DNA of 41,882 bases from Moraxella sp. (GCF_030525845.1 NZ_JAUNDY010000011.1:12202-54083), one strand, 5' to 3'. Positions 28,087-36,911 are shown, counted from the first letter of the stretch. Notes: a model not told the origin generated them from the letters alone. Translations and numbers: made by a program.

Positions 28087-28671
28087 ATGAGCCATGCCGA
28101 AGGCGTGAATATTAAACGCCGTAGAGTCCTGATTGCGTCCACCGCTGCTGTTGGTGCAGTTGGCGTCGGTGCGATAGCCACCCCATTTGTACGTTCTTGG
28201 TACCCAAGTGCTAAGGCAGAAGCTGCTGGTGCAGCTGTTGTTCAAGACATCAGCAGTATCGAAAATGGACAAATGATCACCCTAAAATATCGTGGTAAGC
28301 CCATCTTTGTGGTGAAACGCACCGAAGAGATGATTGCAAATTTAAGCAAAGTTACCCCAAAACTTGCCGACCCAGAATCTAATGGGTCTGTCCAGCCTGA
28401 AAACTGCAAAAATGAAACTCGTTCCATCAAACCAGAAATTTTGGTGGTTGAGGGCGTTTGCACGCATTTAGGCTGTGCCCCAATGTTTCGTCCTGAGATA
28501 GGTGCGGCAGATTTAGGTGGTGCAGACTGGATGGGTGGTTTCTTCTGTCCTTGCCACGGTTCGATGTATGATTTGTCAGGTCGTGTTTATAGTAGCATGC
28601 CTGCACCTTTGAACCTACCTGTACCTATCTACAAGATTGAAGATACTATCTTGACTGTTGGGGAGGCATAA
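28087..28671 (+). CDS. petA: Ubiquinol-cytochrome c reductase Rieske iron-sulfur subunit
   Basis: This is the Rieske subunit of the bc1 complex, which takes electrons from ubiquinol to cytochrome c1. The 194-residue product starts with a twin-arginine-like KRRRVLI followed by one membrane anchor (about 16-35). The [2Fe-2S] ligands lie in CTHLGCAP near residue 125 and CPCHGSMYD near residue 154, each contributing a Cys and a His. The ribosome binding site GGAGGAAG is strong. First gene of petABC; petB starts two bases after its stop codon. Confidence 0.97.
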   Translation: MSHAEGVNIKRRRVLIASTAAVGAVGVGAIATPFVRSWYPSAKAEAAGAAVVQDISSIENGQMITLKYRGKPIFVVKRTEEMIANLSKVTPKLADPESNGSVQPENCKNETRSIKPEILVVEGVCTHLGCAPMFRPEIGAADLGGADWMGGFFCPCHGSMYDLSGRVYSSMPAPLNLPVPIYKIEDTILTVGEA

Positions 28672-28672
28672 T

Positions 28673-29911
28673 ATGAGTATTGCTAAAAAATTCATGAGTT
28701 GGGTAGATGCTCGCTTTCCTGCGACAGAAACCTACGAATACCACATGTCAAAGTACTATGCACCAAAGAATTTCAACTTTTGGTATTTCTTTGGCGTACT
28801 GTCTATGGTGGTGCTTGTCAACCAGCTTGTTACAGGCATTTGGCTAACCATGATGTTCAACCCTAGTGCTGAGGGTGCGTTTGCTTCCTTAGAATACATC
28901 ATGCGTGATGTCAAAGGAGGCTGGCTCATTCGCTACATGCACTCTACTGGTGCATCGGCATTCTTTGTGGTGGTCTACCTACACATGTTCCGTGGTCTCA
29001 TGTATGGCTCATACAAGAAGCCTCGTGAGCTTGTTTGGATCATCGGTATGGCAATTTACCTATGCCTCATGGCAGAGGGTTTCTTTGGCTATCTACTTCC
29101 TTGGGGTAACATGTCATTTTGGGGTGCTCAGGTTATTTTGAACCTGCCTGCCGCCATTCCATTTATTGGCGATGGACTTGCTGAATGGGTAAAAGGTGAC
29201 TACATCATCTCAGGCATTACTCTAAACCGTTTCTTTGCCCTGCACGTTGTTGCCATTCCTTTGGTGCTTGTAGGCTTAGTATTCATGCACTTAGTTGCCT
29301 TGCATCATGTCGGCTCCAACAACCCTGACGGCATTGAAATTAAAAAACTCAAAGACAAAAACGGCGTACCACTAGACGGCGTACCTTTCCACCCCTACTA
29401 TACTGTGCATGACATGGTTGGTATCGTGGTGTTCTTTATCTGCTTCTTTGCAGTGGTATTCTTTGTACCAGAAGGTGGTGGTTACTTCCTAGAAAAACCA
29501 AACTTTGAAGTTGCTAATGCTCTAAAAACCCCTGCACACATTGCTCCTGTTTGGTACTACATGCCGTTTTATGCCATGCTTCGTGCAACACCATCGATGT
29601 TTGGCTCTGCCTTACCTGGCGTCATTGTGATGGGTGGTGCGATTGCAATCTTGTTTGTTCTACCTTGGCTTGACCGCTCACCTGTGAAGTCCATTCGCTA
29701 TAAAGGCACACTTTCAAAAATCGCTTTGGTTATTTTTGTTATCAGCTTCCTAACCTTGGGTTATTTGGGTGGTATCGCCTCATCAACCACAGCAACTTTC
29801 GTGGCTCGTATCTGCACCATCTTATACTTCTTGTACTTTATCCTAATGCCATTTTATACATCTATGGAAACGTGCAAGCAGCCACCAGAACGTGTTACAG
29901 GAGGTCATTAA
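28673..29911 (+). CDS. petB: Cytochrome b of the bc1 complex
   Basis: This membrane subunit carries two b hemes and both quinone sites. The 412-residue product is full length, with about eight transmembrane helices. Axial histidines occur in IRYMHSTGASAFFVVVYLHMFRG (helix B) and in FALHVVAIP and FMHLVALHHVG (helix D). The Qo motif is seen as the variant PEGGGYF rather than PEW, in the loop EGGGYFLEKPNF; the usual downstream APVWYYMPFYAMLR is present. I start at 28673 after GGGGAGG. The stop codon overlaps the petC start (TAATG). Confidence 0.96.
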   Translation: MSIAKKFMSWVDARFPATETYEYHMSKYYAPKNFNFWYFFGVLSMVVLVNQLVTGIWLTMMFNPSAEGAFASLEYIMRDVKGGWLIRYMHSTGASAFFVVVYLHMFRGLMYGSYKKPRELVWIIGMAIYLCLMAEGFFGYLLPWGNMSFWGAQVILNLPAAIPFIGDGLAEWVKGDYIISGITLNRFFALHVVAIPLVLVGLVFMHLVALHHVGSNNPDGIEIKKLKDKNGVPLDGVPFHPYYTVHDMVGIVVFFICFFAVVFFVPEGGGYFLEKPNFEVANALKTPAHIAPVWYYMPFYAMLRATPSMFGSALPGVIVMGGAIAILFVLPWLDRSPVKSIRYKGTLSKIALVIFVISFLTLGYLGGIASSTTATFVARICTILYFLYFILMPFYTSMETCKQPPERVTGGH

Positions 29912-30630
29912 TGAAAGCTTTTAACCTAAACACACTTGTCGCTGGTCTATTATTTGTTGGCGGTGTGATGACAAGCTCCTTAGCACTGGCCGCTGGCGGT
30001 CATGGCTGTGGCGAATACACAGAAGCTGACGGCACTAAGGTTACCCTAGAATGTAGCAAAGCTCCTATTGATGTTACCAATAAAGGTTCGCTACAACGTG
30101 GTGCTCAGACTTTTATGAACTACTGCGTAGGTTGCCATACCGCTCAGTATGTGCGTCATTCACGTATCGCCAAAGATTTGGATATCCCACCAGAGCTTAT
30201 GGAAAAGTACCTCATGGTAACTACCACTCAAATCGGCGACCATGTTACTGCTGAGATTGATGCAGATACGCAAGCAACATGGTTTGGTGCAGCACCACCA
30301 GATCTGTCGCTAGAAACTCGTCTGCGTGGCGATGACTGGGTATATACCTACCTATTGTCATTCTACGAAGACCCAAGCCGTCCGTGGGGTTCTAACAACC
30401 TAGTGCTTGCCAACGCTGCCATGCCACACGTTTTGCATAATATGCAACAGGAACTTGGTAAAGAAGAGTATGAAGCTCGTATTGGCGACCTTGTAAATTT
30501 CATGGCATGGATGGCAGAACCAGTACGCCACGAACGCAAAGTTTATGGTGCGTTTGTACTGTTATTTTTGCTTGTTTTACTCATTCCAGTTTATCTTCTT
30601 AATAAAGAATTCTGGAAAGATGTCAAATAA
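29911..30630 (+). CDS. petC: Cytochrome c1 of the bc1 complex
   Basis: The 239-residue product has a signal peptide (cleavage after ALA near residue 28), a c-type heme site CVGCH near residue 61, the axial methionine region NAAMPHVL near 171, and one C-terminal membrane anchor (about 212-232). It passes electrons from the Rieske protein to soluble or membrane cytochrome c. It starts at the ATG overlapping the petB stop, behind AGGAGG. Last gene of petABC. Confidence 0.96.
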   Translation: MKAFNLNTLVAGLLFVGGVMTSSLALAAGGHGCGEYTEADGTKVTLECSKAPIDVTNKGSLQRGAQTFMNYCVGCHTAQYVRHSRIAKDLDIPPELMEKYLMVTTTQIGDHVTAEIDADTQATWFGAAPPDLSLETRLRGDDWVYTYLLSFYEDPSRPWGSNNLVLANAAMPHVLHNMQQELGKEEYEARIGDLVNFMAWMAEPVRHERKVYGAFVLLFLLVLLIPVYLLNKEFWKDVK

Positions 30631-30642
30631 CATCGCAAGCCC

Positions 30643-30674
30643 CAAAGCCGATTATCAACCGATGGTCGGCTTTG
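30643..30674 (+). terminator. Terminator of petABC
   Basis: CAAAGCCGA and TCGGCTTTG form a perfect 9-bp stem with a 14-base loop, followed by TTGTTTTA. Confidence 0.8.
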
Positions 30675-30746
30675 TTGTTTTATCGTGATTAATACAGACA
30701 AACCGCCAAAATTTTGCTACACTAACGATTTATCTGATGTATTGCT

Positions 30747-31382
30747 ATGCCACCCACCCTACTTCCAAGCCAATTCCTACTCTACGGCGATGATGGTTAT
30801 GACAGTCATGTGGTGCGGTTTTTGCTAGAAGAAAAGACTCTTGATTACCGCTTTATTTATCTGCCCGATGACCGCCCTGAATATCTTGCCGAATTAAATC
30901 CCTACGCCACTCTTCCTATTTTAGTGGGAAGAGACGTTACTTTGTATGAATTGACGGTTATTTTTGAGTACTTAGAGGAGCGATATGGAGCAAATAAACT
31001 TCTGCCCACCATGCCCGATGAGAGAGCCAAAACACGCCAATTGGCATGGCGACTTCATCAAGACTGGCTTTCGCTGGGGCGAGTTTTAATGACACACCCT
31101 GACAGCATGGATCAGACACAGGCACAGCACGCCAAAAAAACCCTAACTGACTTATTTATCACTCTCTCGCCGCTGTTTGCCAAGCACGAATATTTCATGC
31201 AAGACACCTTTGGGTGGTGTGATGTGCTGATATTACCCCTACTTCATCGTCTGCCACAGCTTGACATTCATCTCCCTCCCAAGCCATGTCAGTCACTTCT
31301 AAATTATCATGCCAGATTATCCCTGCGACCGAGCTTTCAAAAAACGCTCATCAAACCACCCATTTATCAAGATGAACCCTAA
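30747..31382 (+). CDS. sspA: Stringent starvation protein A
   Basis: SspA is a glutathione-S-transferase-fold protein that binds RNA polymerase and helps survival in starvation and acid, and virulence gene control. The 211-residue product has the thioredoxin-like N-terminal half (FLLYGDDGYDSHVVRFLLEEK, then LNPYATLPILVGRDVTLYELTVIFEYLEERY) and a helical C-terminal half. It is classified by this pattern and by its place between petABC and sspB, as in Pseudomonas. The ribosome binding site is weak. Confidence 0.88.
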   Translation: MPPTLLPSQFLLYGDDGYDSHVVRFLLEEKTLDYRFIYLPDDRPEYLAELNPYATLPILVGRDVTLYELTVIFEYLEERYGANKLLPTMPDERAKTRQLAWRLHQDWLSLGRVLMTHPDSMDQTQAQHAKKTLTDLFITLSPLFAKHEYFMQDTFGWCDVLILPLLHRLPQLDIHLPPKPCQSLLNYHARLSLRPSFQKTLIKPPIYQDEP

Positions 31383-31510
31383 GCGACCAAACGCCCATAA
31401 AACAGCAATCTCATCGCAAGCCATAAACTTTATCGTGATAAAAGCCGATACAAATATTTGCATAAATATAGTAAAATAAGTCGCTACAACACATCAAAAA
31501 GGATAAACCC

Positions 31511-31918
31511 ATGTTGCCTCCAAAACGCCCTTACCTTATCCGAGCCATGCACGAATGGCTAAGTGATAATGACTTCACACCATACCTGATGGTAGATGCA
31601 ACCCACCCCCAGTTGCTCGCCCCTACCGAGTACGCCAATGATGGCAAATTAGTCCTCGCCATCTCCTATCAAGCCACTCACAACCTTACCATCGCCAACG
31701 ACGGTCTATCCTTTAAGGGGCGTTTCGGCGGAGTTTCAAAAGATATTTGGGTACCCATACAAGCCGTCATTGGTATTTATGCCAAAGAAGAACCCAGCGA
31801 AGGTTGCTTCTTTGATCCTCATGAATATGATGGTTATGAATTTGATGACACCAAAAATGACGACAGTGATGATGACGATGAGCCACCCAAAAAAGGCGGT
31901 CATTTAAAATTTGTATAA
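31511..31918 (+). CDS. sspB: ClpXP protease specificity-enhancing factor SspB
   Basis: SspB binds ssrA-tagged peptides and hands them to ClpXP. The 135-residue product has the substrate-binding core (RPYLIRAMHEWLSDNDFTPYLMVDA, then LAISYQATHNLTI and FKGRFGG). A flexible acidic linker (DDTKNDDSDDDDEPP) follows, ending in GGHLKFV, the short tail that docks on ClpX. AAAAGGA precedes the ATG. It is about 130 bp after sspA and probably in the same transcript. Confidence 0.93.
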   Translation: MLPPKRPYLIRAMHEWLSDNDFTPYLMVDATHPQLLAPTEYANDGKLVLAISYQATHNLTIANDGLSFKGRFGGVSKDIWVPIQAVIGIYAKEEPSEGCFFDPHEYDGYEFDDTKNDDSDDDDEPPKKGGHLKFV

Positions 31919-32049
31919 CCTCATGGGGCGTGTTCACTCCCTTGATGATGACATGCCTCAATTTAGCGTTTCTCTCCCCTGCTTTATCGTGGTGTTATGA
32001 GTGATTTTAGGCTATAATAGCAAGTATTTATACTCATTAAGGTAATACC

Positions 32050-34104
32050 ATGACAGCCAAACGCCAAATTCTCGTAACCAACGCCCTACCCTATGCCAAC
32101 GGCTCAATCCACATGGGACATCTACTTGGCTATATCCAAGCCGACATCTGGGTGCGTGCCATGCGGTCGGCGGGTCATGATGTGATTTATGTCTGTGCTG
32201 ATGACGCACACGGCACAGCGATCATGCTACGAGCCGAAGCGAACGGCATTAGTCCCGAAGAGCAAATCAAAAAAGTCCAAGCCGAACATGAGCGTGATTT
32301 TGCTGGCTTTAATGTTGCCTTTGACCACTATGACAGCACACATTCGGACACCAACCGTAAGCGTAGCGAAGAGATTTACCTTGCCAACTTCAATGCAGGC
32401 AACATCAGCATTCGCCCTGTCAGTCAGCTTTTTGACCCCCAAAAACAAATGTTCCTATCTGACCGTTTTGTCAAAGGTACTTGCCCAAAATGCAAAGCAG
32501 ACAACCAATATGGCGACGCTTGCGAAAAATGTGGCACAACCTACAACGCCACCGAGCTACTAAACCCCTATTCCACCCTAAGCGGGGCAACGCCTATCCT
32601 CAAAGAGTCCGACCATTATTTTTTCAATTTGCCAAACTTCGCTGAATTTTTGCAAACATGGACACGAGACCAAGGACGACTACCCGTCTCTATCGCCAAC
32701 AAATTGGACGAATGGTTTGAGGCTGGTCTGTCTAATTGGGACATTAGCCGTGATAAGCCTTATTTTGGTTTTAAAATCCCCAATACCGAAGACAAATATT
32801 TTTATGTATGGGTAGATGCCCCGATTGGCTATATGGCAAGTTTTGAAAATTATATCAAAGCCCACCGCCCTGAGATTTGCTTTGATAATTATTGGAAAAA
32901 AGATTCTGATAAAGAAGTGTATCATTTTATTGGCAAAGACATTGTCTATTTCCACGCCCTATTTTGGCCCGCCATGCTTCACGGGGCAAATTATCGCACG
33001 CCCACCTCATTATTTGTCAATGGCTTTTTGACCGTCAATGGCGAAAAAATGAGTAAATCTCGTGGCACATTCATCAAAGCCGAAACTTATTTAAAACATT
33101 TAAATCCTGAATATTTGCGTTATTATTTTGCCTCCAAACTGTCCGACAAAGTAGAAGATTCAGATTTAAATCTTGATGATTTTGTCTTAAAAGTCAATTC
33201 GGATTTGGTGGGCAAAGTAGTGAATATCGCCAGTCGCTGTGCCAAATTTATCAACACCCAATTTGACAATAAACTTTCTGACACTTGTGTAGAGAGTGAG
33301 TTGGTCAATAGCTTTATTGCCAAAGGCGATGACATCATCAAACATTATGAAAACCGTGAATTTGGCACCGCCATTCGTGAAATCATGGCTTTGGCGGACA
33401 TTGCCAACCAATACATCGATGAGAAAAAACCGTGGGCATTGGCAAAAGAAAATCCCAACAGCAAAGAAGTCCAAGACATTTGTTCGGTGGGATTAAACCT
33501 ATTTCATAAAATCATGGTTTATCTAGCACCTGTATTACCGACTTTGGCAAAACAATCCCAAGCATTTTTGAATGTGGCGAATTTTGATTTTAATGCTCGT
33601 TTTGATGTTTTGACGCATTCCATTCATGAATTTACCCCACTTATGCAACGGGTTGACCCCAAAAAGGTACAGGCAATGGTTGATGATTCCAAAGAAGATT
33701 TGCAAACTGCCGAAAAAACCGATAAAAAATCCAGCAAAAAAGAGAGCAAGACTGTGGAAAATACCAATTCAACCGACAACTTCATCGGTATTGATGATTT
33801 TGCCAAAGTCCAAATGAAAGTTGCCAAAGTCCTAGAATGCAGTAAAGTAGAAGGTGCGGATAAACTTTTACAATTCACCCTTGATGTTGGTGAAGACAAA
33901 ACCCGTAATGTATTTAGCGGTATTGCCAAGTTTTATTCGCCCGAAGAGCTACAAGGCAAAACCGTAATTTGTGTAACCAACCTTGCTCCTCGTAAGATGA
34001 AATTTGGCATTAGCGAGGGCATGATTTTATCTGCCGAAAAAGACGGGCAATTAACCGTCGTGCTACTGCCTGATAGCATGGTGGCAGGGGCGACTTTGGC
34101 TTAA
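32050..34104 (+). CDS. metG: Methionyl-tRNA synthetase
   Basis: MetG charges initiator and elongator tRNA-Met. The 684-residue product is the long, dimeric form: HIGH-type motif ANGSIHMGHLLGY near residue 15, a four-cysteine zinc knuckle CPKCKADN...CEKCG near 145, KMSKSRGTF near 333, and a C-terminal EMAP/Trbp-like tRNA-binding domain (about 580-684, DFAKVQMKVAKVLEC to MILSAEKDG). The two parts are joined by a Lys/Ser/Asp-rich linker at about 550-575. AAGG precedes the ATG. A -10-like TATAAT at 32013-32018 may serve it, but the matching -35 is poor. Confidence 0.97.
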   Translation: MTAKRQILVTNALPYANGSIHMGHLLGYIQADIWVRAMRSAGHDVIYVCADDAHGTAIMLRAEANGISPEEQIKKVQAEHERDFAGFNVAFDHYDSTHSDTNRKRSEEIYLANFNAGNISIRPVSQLFDPQKQMFLSDRFVKGTCPKCKADNQYGDACEKCGTTYNATELLNPYSTLSGATPILKESDHYFFNLPNFAEFLQTWTRDQGRLPVSIANKLDEWFEAGLSNWDISRDKPYFGFKIPNTEDKYFYVWVDAPIGYMASFENYIKAHRPEICFDNYWKKDSDKEVYHFIGKDIVYFHALFWPAMLHGANYRTPTSLFVNGFLTVNGEKMSKSRGTFIKAETYLKHLNPEYLRYYFASKLSDKVEDSDLNLDDFVLKVNSDLVGKVVNIASRCAKFINTQFDNKLSDTCVESELVNSFIAKGDDIIKHYENREFGTAIREIMALADIANQYIDEKKPWALAKENPNSKEVQDICSVGLNLFHKIMVYLAPVLPTLAKQSQAFLNVANFDFNARFDVLTHSIHEFTPLMQRVDPKKVQAMVDDSKEDLQTAEKTDKKSSKKESKTVENTNSTDNFIGIDDFAKVQMKVAKVLECSKVEGADKLLQFTLDVGEDKTRNVFSGIAKFYSPEELQGKTVICVTNLAPRKMKFGISEGMILSAEKDGQLTVVLLPDSMVAGATLA

Positions 34105-34120
34105 TGTTTTTGCATACCAA

Positions 34121-34162
34121 ATCCGCTTAAAGCAGTTTTGACAGTAAGTGCTTTAAGCGGAT
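34121..34162 (+). terminator. Long hairpin after metG
   Basis: ATCCGCTTAAAGCA and TGCTTTAAGCGGAT form a perfect 14-bp stem with a 14-base loop, 16 bases after the metG stop. No T-tract follows, so it may protect the mRNA end while the hairpin at 34218-34249 does the terminating. Confidence 0.65.
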
Positions 34163-34217
34163 TATTTACCCCAAAGAAATTATAACGAAAGTCCAGCCCC
34201 ACAAACATCAAACACAA

Positions 34218-34249
34218 AAAAACCCTTGATTTACTCATCAAGGGTTTTT
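34218..34249. terminator. Bidirectional terminator between metG and rplI
   Basis: AAAAACCCTTGAT and ATCAAGGGTTTTT form a perfect 13-bp stem with a six-base loop and T-runs on both strands. It lies about 20 bases after the rplI stop on the minus strand. Confidence 0.88.
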
Positions 34250-34269
34250 CTGATAAAGATTATCGAGAA

Positions 34270-34749
34270 TTATTCATCATCTTCATCAGCTTTAACTTCG
34301 CCATCTTCCGACAAAATGGTAACAACAATGTCAGCAGTGATGTCGTGGTGTAGCTGAATGGTAACTTTGTACTCACCCACTTGACGAAGTGTGCCTTCTG
34401 GCAATTTAACTTCGGCACGGTCTACTGGCAAGCCAGAAGCGGTCAAAGCGTCAGCAATATCACGAGTACCGATAGAACCAAACAGTTTACCTTCATCGCC
34501 AGCTTTGGCACGCATGATAACATTCACATCAGTCAATGCCTCAGCACGAGCTTTGGCATCTGCCAATTCTTTGGCTTCGATGGCTTCAAGTTCAGCACGG
34601 CGAGCTTCAAACTTAGCAATGTTTGCTTCGTTGGCTGGTAGTGCTTTACCTTGTGGAATTAGGTAGTTACGACCGTAACCTGCTTTTACATCAACGACTT
34701 CGCCAAGTTTACCAAGATTAACGACACGCTGTAATAGAATAACTTGCAT
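34270..34749 (-). CDS. rplI: 50S ribosomal protein L9
   Basis: L9 has two RNA-binding domains joined by a long helix and reaches out from the large subunit. The 159-residue product (E. coli 149) has the conserved N-terminus [30 protein letters not shown] split by the Gly-rich loop, the connecting helix (about 40-75), and the C-terminal domain with [15 protein letters not shown]. It carries an extra acidic tail ([13 protein letters not shown]) of about ten residues. Last gene of rpsF-rpsR-rplI. Confidence 0.97.
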   Translation of the reverse strand: MQVILLQRVVNLGKLGEVVDVKAGYGRNYLIPQGKALPANEANIAKFEARRAELEAIEAKELADAKARAEALTDVNVIMRAKAGDEGKLFGSIGTRDIADALTASGLPVDRAEVKLPEGTLRQVGEYKVTIQLHHDITADIVVTILSEDGEVKADEDDE

Positions 34750-34765
34750 GATTTTTCTCCGTTAA

Positions 34766-34993
34766 TTACTTGTGGTTGTCGGTATATGGCAATAGAGCCA
34801 AATAACGAGCTTGTTTGATGGCAACAGCCAACTGACGTTGATATTTGGTGGAAGTACCAGTGATACGGCTAGGGGTAATTTTGCCATTTTCGCTGATGTA
34901 TTGCTTCAAGAGCTCTACATCTTTATAATCGATATGGGTAATGCCCTCTGCGGTAAAACGACAGAATTTACGACGACGATAAAAACGTGCCAT
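34766..34993 (-). CDS. rpsR: 30S ribosomal protein S18
   Basis: S18 forms a heterodimer with S6 on the platform of the small subunit. The 75-residue product matches E. coli in length, begins [16 protein letters not shown], and contains [23 protein letters not shown], the S18 core. It lies between rpsF and rplI with short spacers; priB, often found here in enterics, is absent as expected outside them. Confidence 0.98.
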   Translation of the reverse strand: MARFYRRRKFCRFTAEGITHIDYKDVELLKQYISENGKITPSRITGTSTKYQRQLAVAIKQARYLALLPYTDNHK

Positions 34994-35011
34994 GAGTTAT
35001 CTCCTTAAATA

Positions 35012-35413
35012 TTATTCGCTTTCGGTAGCGACATTTTCGCTTTCAGTGCTACGAATGTCGTTACGACGGTTGGCTTTACGAGTGCGTTTATCTTCGGCTT
35101 CTTTTGCCAAAGGAGATTGCTCAGTAATCGCACTTTCACGGCGGATAATCAAGCTACGAATAATCGCATCATTGTATTTGAACAACTCTTCTAGTTGTGC
35201 CAAAGTTGCATCATTACACTCAATGTTTAGTAGAACATAGTGTGCTTTGTGAACTTTGTTGATTGGGTAAGCCAATTGACGGCGACCCCAGTCTTCTAGG
35301 CGATGGTTAGTACCACCATTATCTTCTACGATAGTGCGGTATTTGGTTACCATGTCGGCAACTTGGTTACTTTGGTCTGGATGTACCAGCAGTACCACTT
35401 CATAATGTCTCAT
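35012..35413 (-). CDS. rpsF: 30S ribosomal protein S6
   Basis: S6 is a small-subunit platform protein, often modified by glutamate addition at its C-terminus. The 133-residue product has the RRM-like fold ([15 protein letters not shown], then [24 protein letters not shown]) and a charged C-terminal tail ending TESE. AAGGACTCC-like spacing precedes the ATG. The leader (35414-35516) is about 100 nt from a -10 TATAAT at 35511-35516 on the minus strand; it could hold an S6:S18 autoregulatory fold, but I cannot assign one with confidence. Confidence 0.98.
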   Translation of the reverse strand: MRHYEVVLLVHPDQSNQVADMVTKYRTIVEDNGGTNHRLEDWGRRQLAYPINKVHKAHYVLLNIECNDATLAQLEELFKYNDAIIRSLIIRRESAITEQSPLAKEAEDKRTRKANRRNDIRSTESENVATESE

Positions 35414-35547
35414 AAGGACTCCCTACGGATTAAAACAGCCATCAGGTCATGACAGCAAGGAGATTGAAAATTGACGAACTTTTAATTTCAGTCATTTAAC
35501 AAAGCTCGGCATTATACACGAAAAATTCAAGAAAGAAAAGCCTATTT

Positions 35548-36051
35548 TTAGTTTTGTGGGTTTTCTTGGGCTTGTTCAAGGAGCTTTTTTTCTTCTTTTA
35601 GGCGTGCTTTTTCTTTGGCTTTAATGATATTAATCTCAATCACGCCACGTAGCACCTGCCAGATGGCACCCACCATAAGCAAAACAGCAAACACCATCAA
35701 AATCGGCAAAAACATACCCACTGCCGTCGCCATGTCGCCCATCAACACGCTGTGAGCCACGCCAGCGATGGCTGGGGCGATTTGCCCTGAACCTGTCAGC
35801 GTATCCCCTGGCGTCAAAAGTACTGCTACCGCCAACGCCCACAGCATACCACCCAACGGACGAGGCAACACTCTTACCACAAAAATAAGCAACACCAATA
35901 CCAACACAGACGCACCAACATACGCCAAAAATGGCAAATCATTATCTGGCACATCTTTGACAAAGTTTGACCACCAAATCACAAGTTCAGCAACGTACTC
36001 ACTGATGGTTTCAAGTGGCAAGCTCTTTATAAGGTCTTTTAACCAATCCAT
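35548..36051 (-). CDS. Membrane protein of unknown function
   Basis: A 167-residue protein with an amphipathic N-terminus (MDWLKDLIKSLPLETI), hydrophobic segments at about residues 41-60 and 65-80, another at about 107-132, and a strongly charged C-terminal helix (KAKEKARLKEEKKLLEQAQ) likely to be a cytoplasmic coiled coil. No family recognised. I start at 36051; in-frame ATG 36057 and TTG 36060 codons lie just upstream and no clear ribosome binding site decides. It stands alone between rpsF and ycgL. Confidence 0.65.
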   Translation of the reverse strand: MDWLKDLIKSLPLETISEYVAELVIWWSNFVKDVPDNDLPFLAYVGASVLVLVLLIFVVRVLPRPLGGMLWALAVAVLLTPGDTLTGSGQIAPAIAGVAHSVLMGDMATAVGMFLPILMVFAVLLMVGAIWQVLRGVIEINIIKAKEKARLKEEKKLLEQAQENPQN

Positions 36052-36126
36052 AATCATCAATCACAAAAATAATCGCCCATTCTAGCACAATTTTGCAAAA
36101 ACTTCACATGTTTGCCAAGTTTTCAA

Positions 36127-36447
36127 TCAATCATATTTTTTATCTTGACTGTCTTTTGCTCGGTTTAGGGCTTGGGCAAGTAGCACGTCGCTGGGCGGAG
36201 CTTGGACATAGTAGCCTTGTTCGGCAAGGCGGGCTTTGACGGTGTTAATGTCCGCTTGGGCGAGTTTGTCTCGGGCGGACAAATCTAGGTGCATGACGAA
36301 CTGGCTCATGCCTAGTTTAGCACGCATTTCGCTGGGTAGCACCCCAAGCCAATCTTTGAGTTCGTTTGTGTCGTCAGGGTAGTGGGGGCGGGCGATGTAG
36401 ACGTACCAATCGGGGCTTTTGGGGAATTTATAGACATCACAATGCAT
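36127..36447 (-). CDS. YcgL domain-containing protein
   Basis: A 106-residue protein of the YcgL (DUF709) family. The start MHCDVYKFPKSPDWYVYIAR, the middle GMSQFVMHLDLSARDKLAQADINTVKARLAEQGYYVQAPPSDVLL and the length all fit. The family has a small alpha/beta fold; its function is unknown, though it is widely conserved in gammaproteobacteria. Divergent from the glycine riboswitch-gcvT unit. Confidence 0.9.
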   Translation of the reverse strand: MHCDVYKFPKSPDWYVYIARPHYPDDTNELKDWLGVLPSEMRAKLGMSQFVMHLDLSARDKLAQADINTVKARLAEQGYYVQAPPSDVLLAQALNRAKDSQDKKYD

Positions 36448-36516
36448 GGTTTACTCAGCTTAACTTTTAAAAAACTTAACTTAGCGAATTATTTTACAAA
36501 ATCATAAAAATTTTGC

Positions 36517-36545
36517 TTGTAAATTGTAGCATTTTTTTTCATAAT
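36517..36545 (+). promoter_or_regulatory. Probable promoter of the glycine riboswitch-gcv transcript
   Basis: TTGTAA (36517-36522), 17-bp spacer, CATAAT (36540-36545). Transcription from about 36552 would begin just before the first aptamer's P1 stem. Confidence 0.6.
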
Positions 36546-36556
36546 AGGGGTGTTTA

Positions 36557-36788
36557 AATTTTCAGGAGAGACTGATTTGTGGGTGGATTTTATCCTGTCA
36601 TATGATTGATAAATCCCATGACATCAGCACCGAAGGCGTAAATCACTCCCATAATCGCTCAGGTAAAAGGACTGAAAATTAAGATAAATCAATGATTTAT
36701 CAAAACAAATCTGGAGAGAACGACATGCGTTCACCGAAGGGAAAAAAATGACAGTAAGTCATTGAAAATCTCAGGTAACAGGACAGAT
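36557..36788 (+). ncRNA. Tandem glycine riboswitch
   Basis: Two glycine aptamers in a row. Aptamer 1 (36557-36680) is closed by AATTTTCAG with CTGAAAATT and contains GGAGAG, CACCGAAGGCGTAA and CTCAGGTAAAAGGAC. Aptamer 2 (36709-36788) is closed by ATCTG with CAGAT and contains GGAGAGAAC, TTCACCGAAGGG and CTCAGGTAACAGGAC. These are the conserved cores of the family. The linker (36681-36708) is long and carries its own perfect hairpin (GATAAATC, AAT, GATTTATC). Aptamer 1 has a stretched stem arm. Glycine binding would switch on the gcv genes for glycine breakdown, as in Vibrio and Bacillus. Confidence 0.95.
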
Positions 36789-36790
36789 GG

Positions 36791-36900
36791 GTGCTTAACA
36801 TGGTTAAATTTGACTTTGTTGATGGGCGTGTACAACACCCCTACACGGTTATTTAAATTTAACAAAATAATTTTAATTTATTGTTTTATAAGCACTTTTT
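36791..36900 (+). promoter_or_regulatory. Putative expression platform of the glycine riboswitch
   Basis: GTGCTTA (36791-36797) can pair with TAAGCAC (36889-36895), which is followed by T5 and then at once by the gcvT ribosome binding site AAGG. Inside lies a second stem, GTTAAATTT (36803-36811) with AAATTTAAC (36855-36863), and an inner GGGCGTGT/ACACCCC hairpin. GGGTG at 36789-36793 overlaps the outer arm and can instead pair with CACCC at 36836-36840. This is consistent with a terminator or ribosome-access switch, but the fold is by eye. Confidence 0.45.
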
Positions 36901-36911
36901 AAGGATAAATC

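Noticed and set aside
34121-34162. Hairpin after metG as an attachment site or mobile-element end
   Set aside because: It directly follows a stop codon and is followed by a second classical terminator; a transcript-end structure explains it.
36683-36701. Linker hairpin as an intrinsic terminator
   Set aside because: No T-tract follows and it lies between two riboswitch aptamers, so a structural role is more likely.
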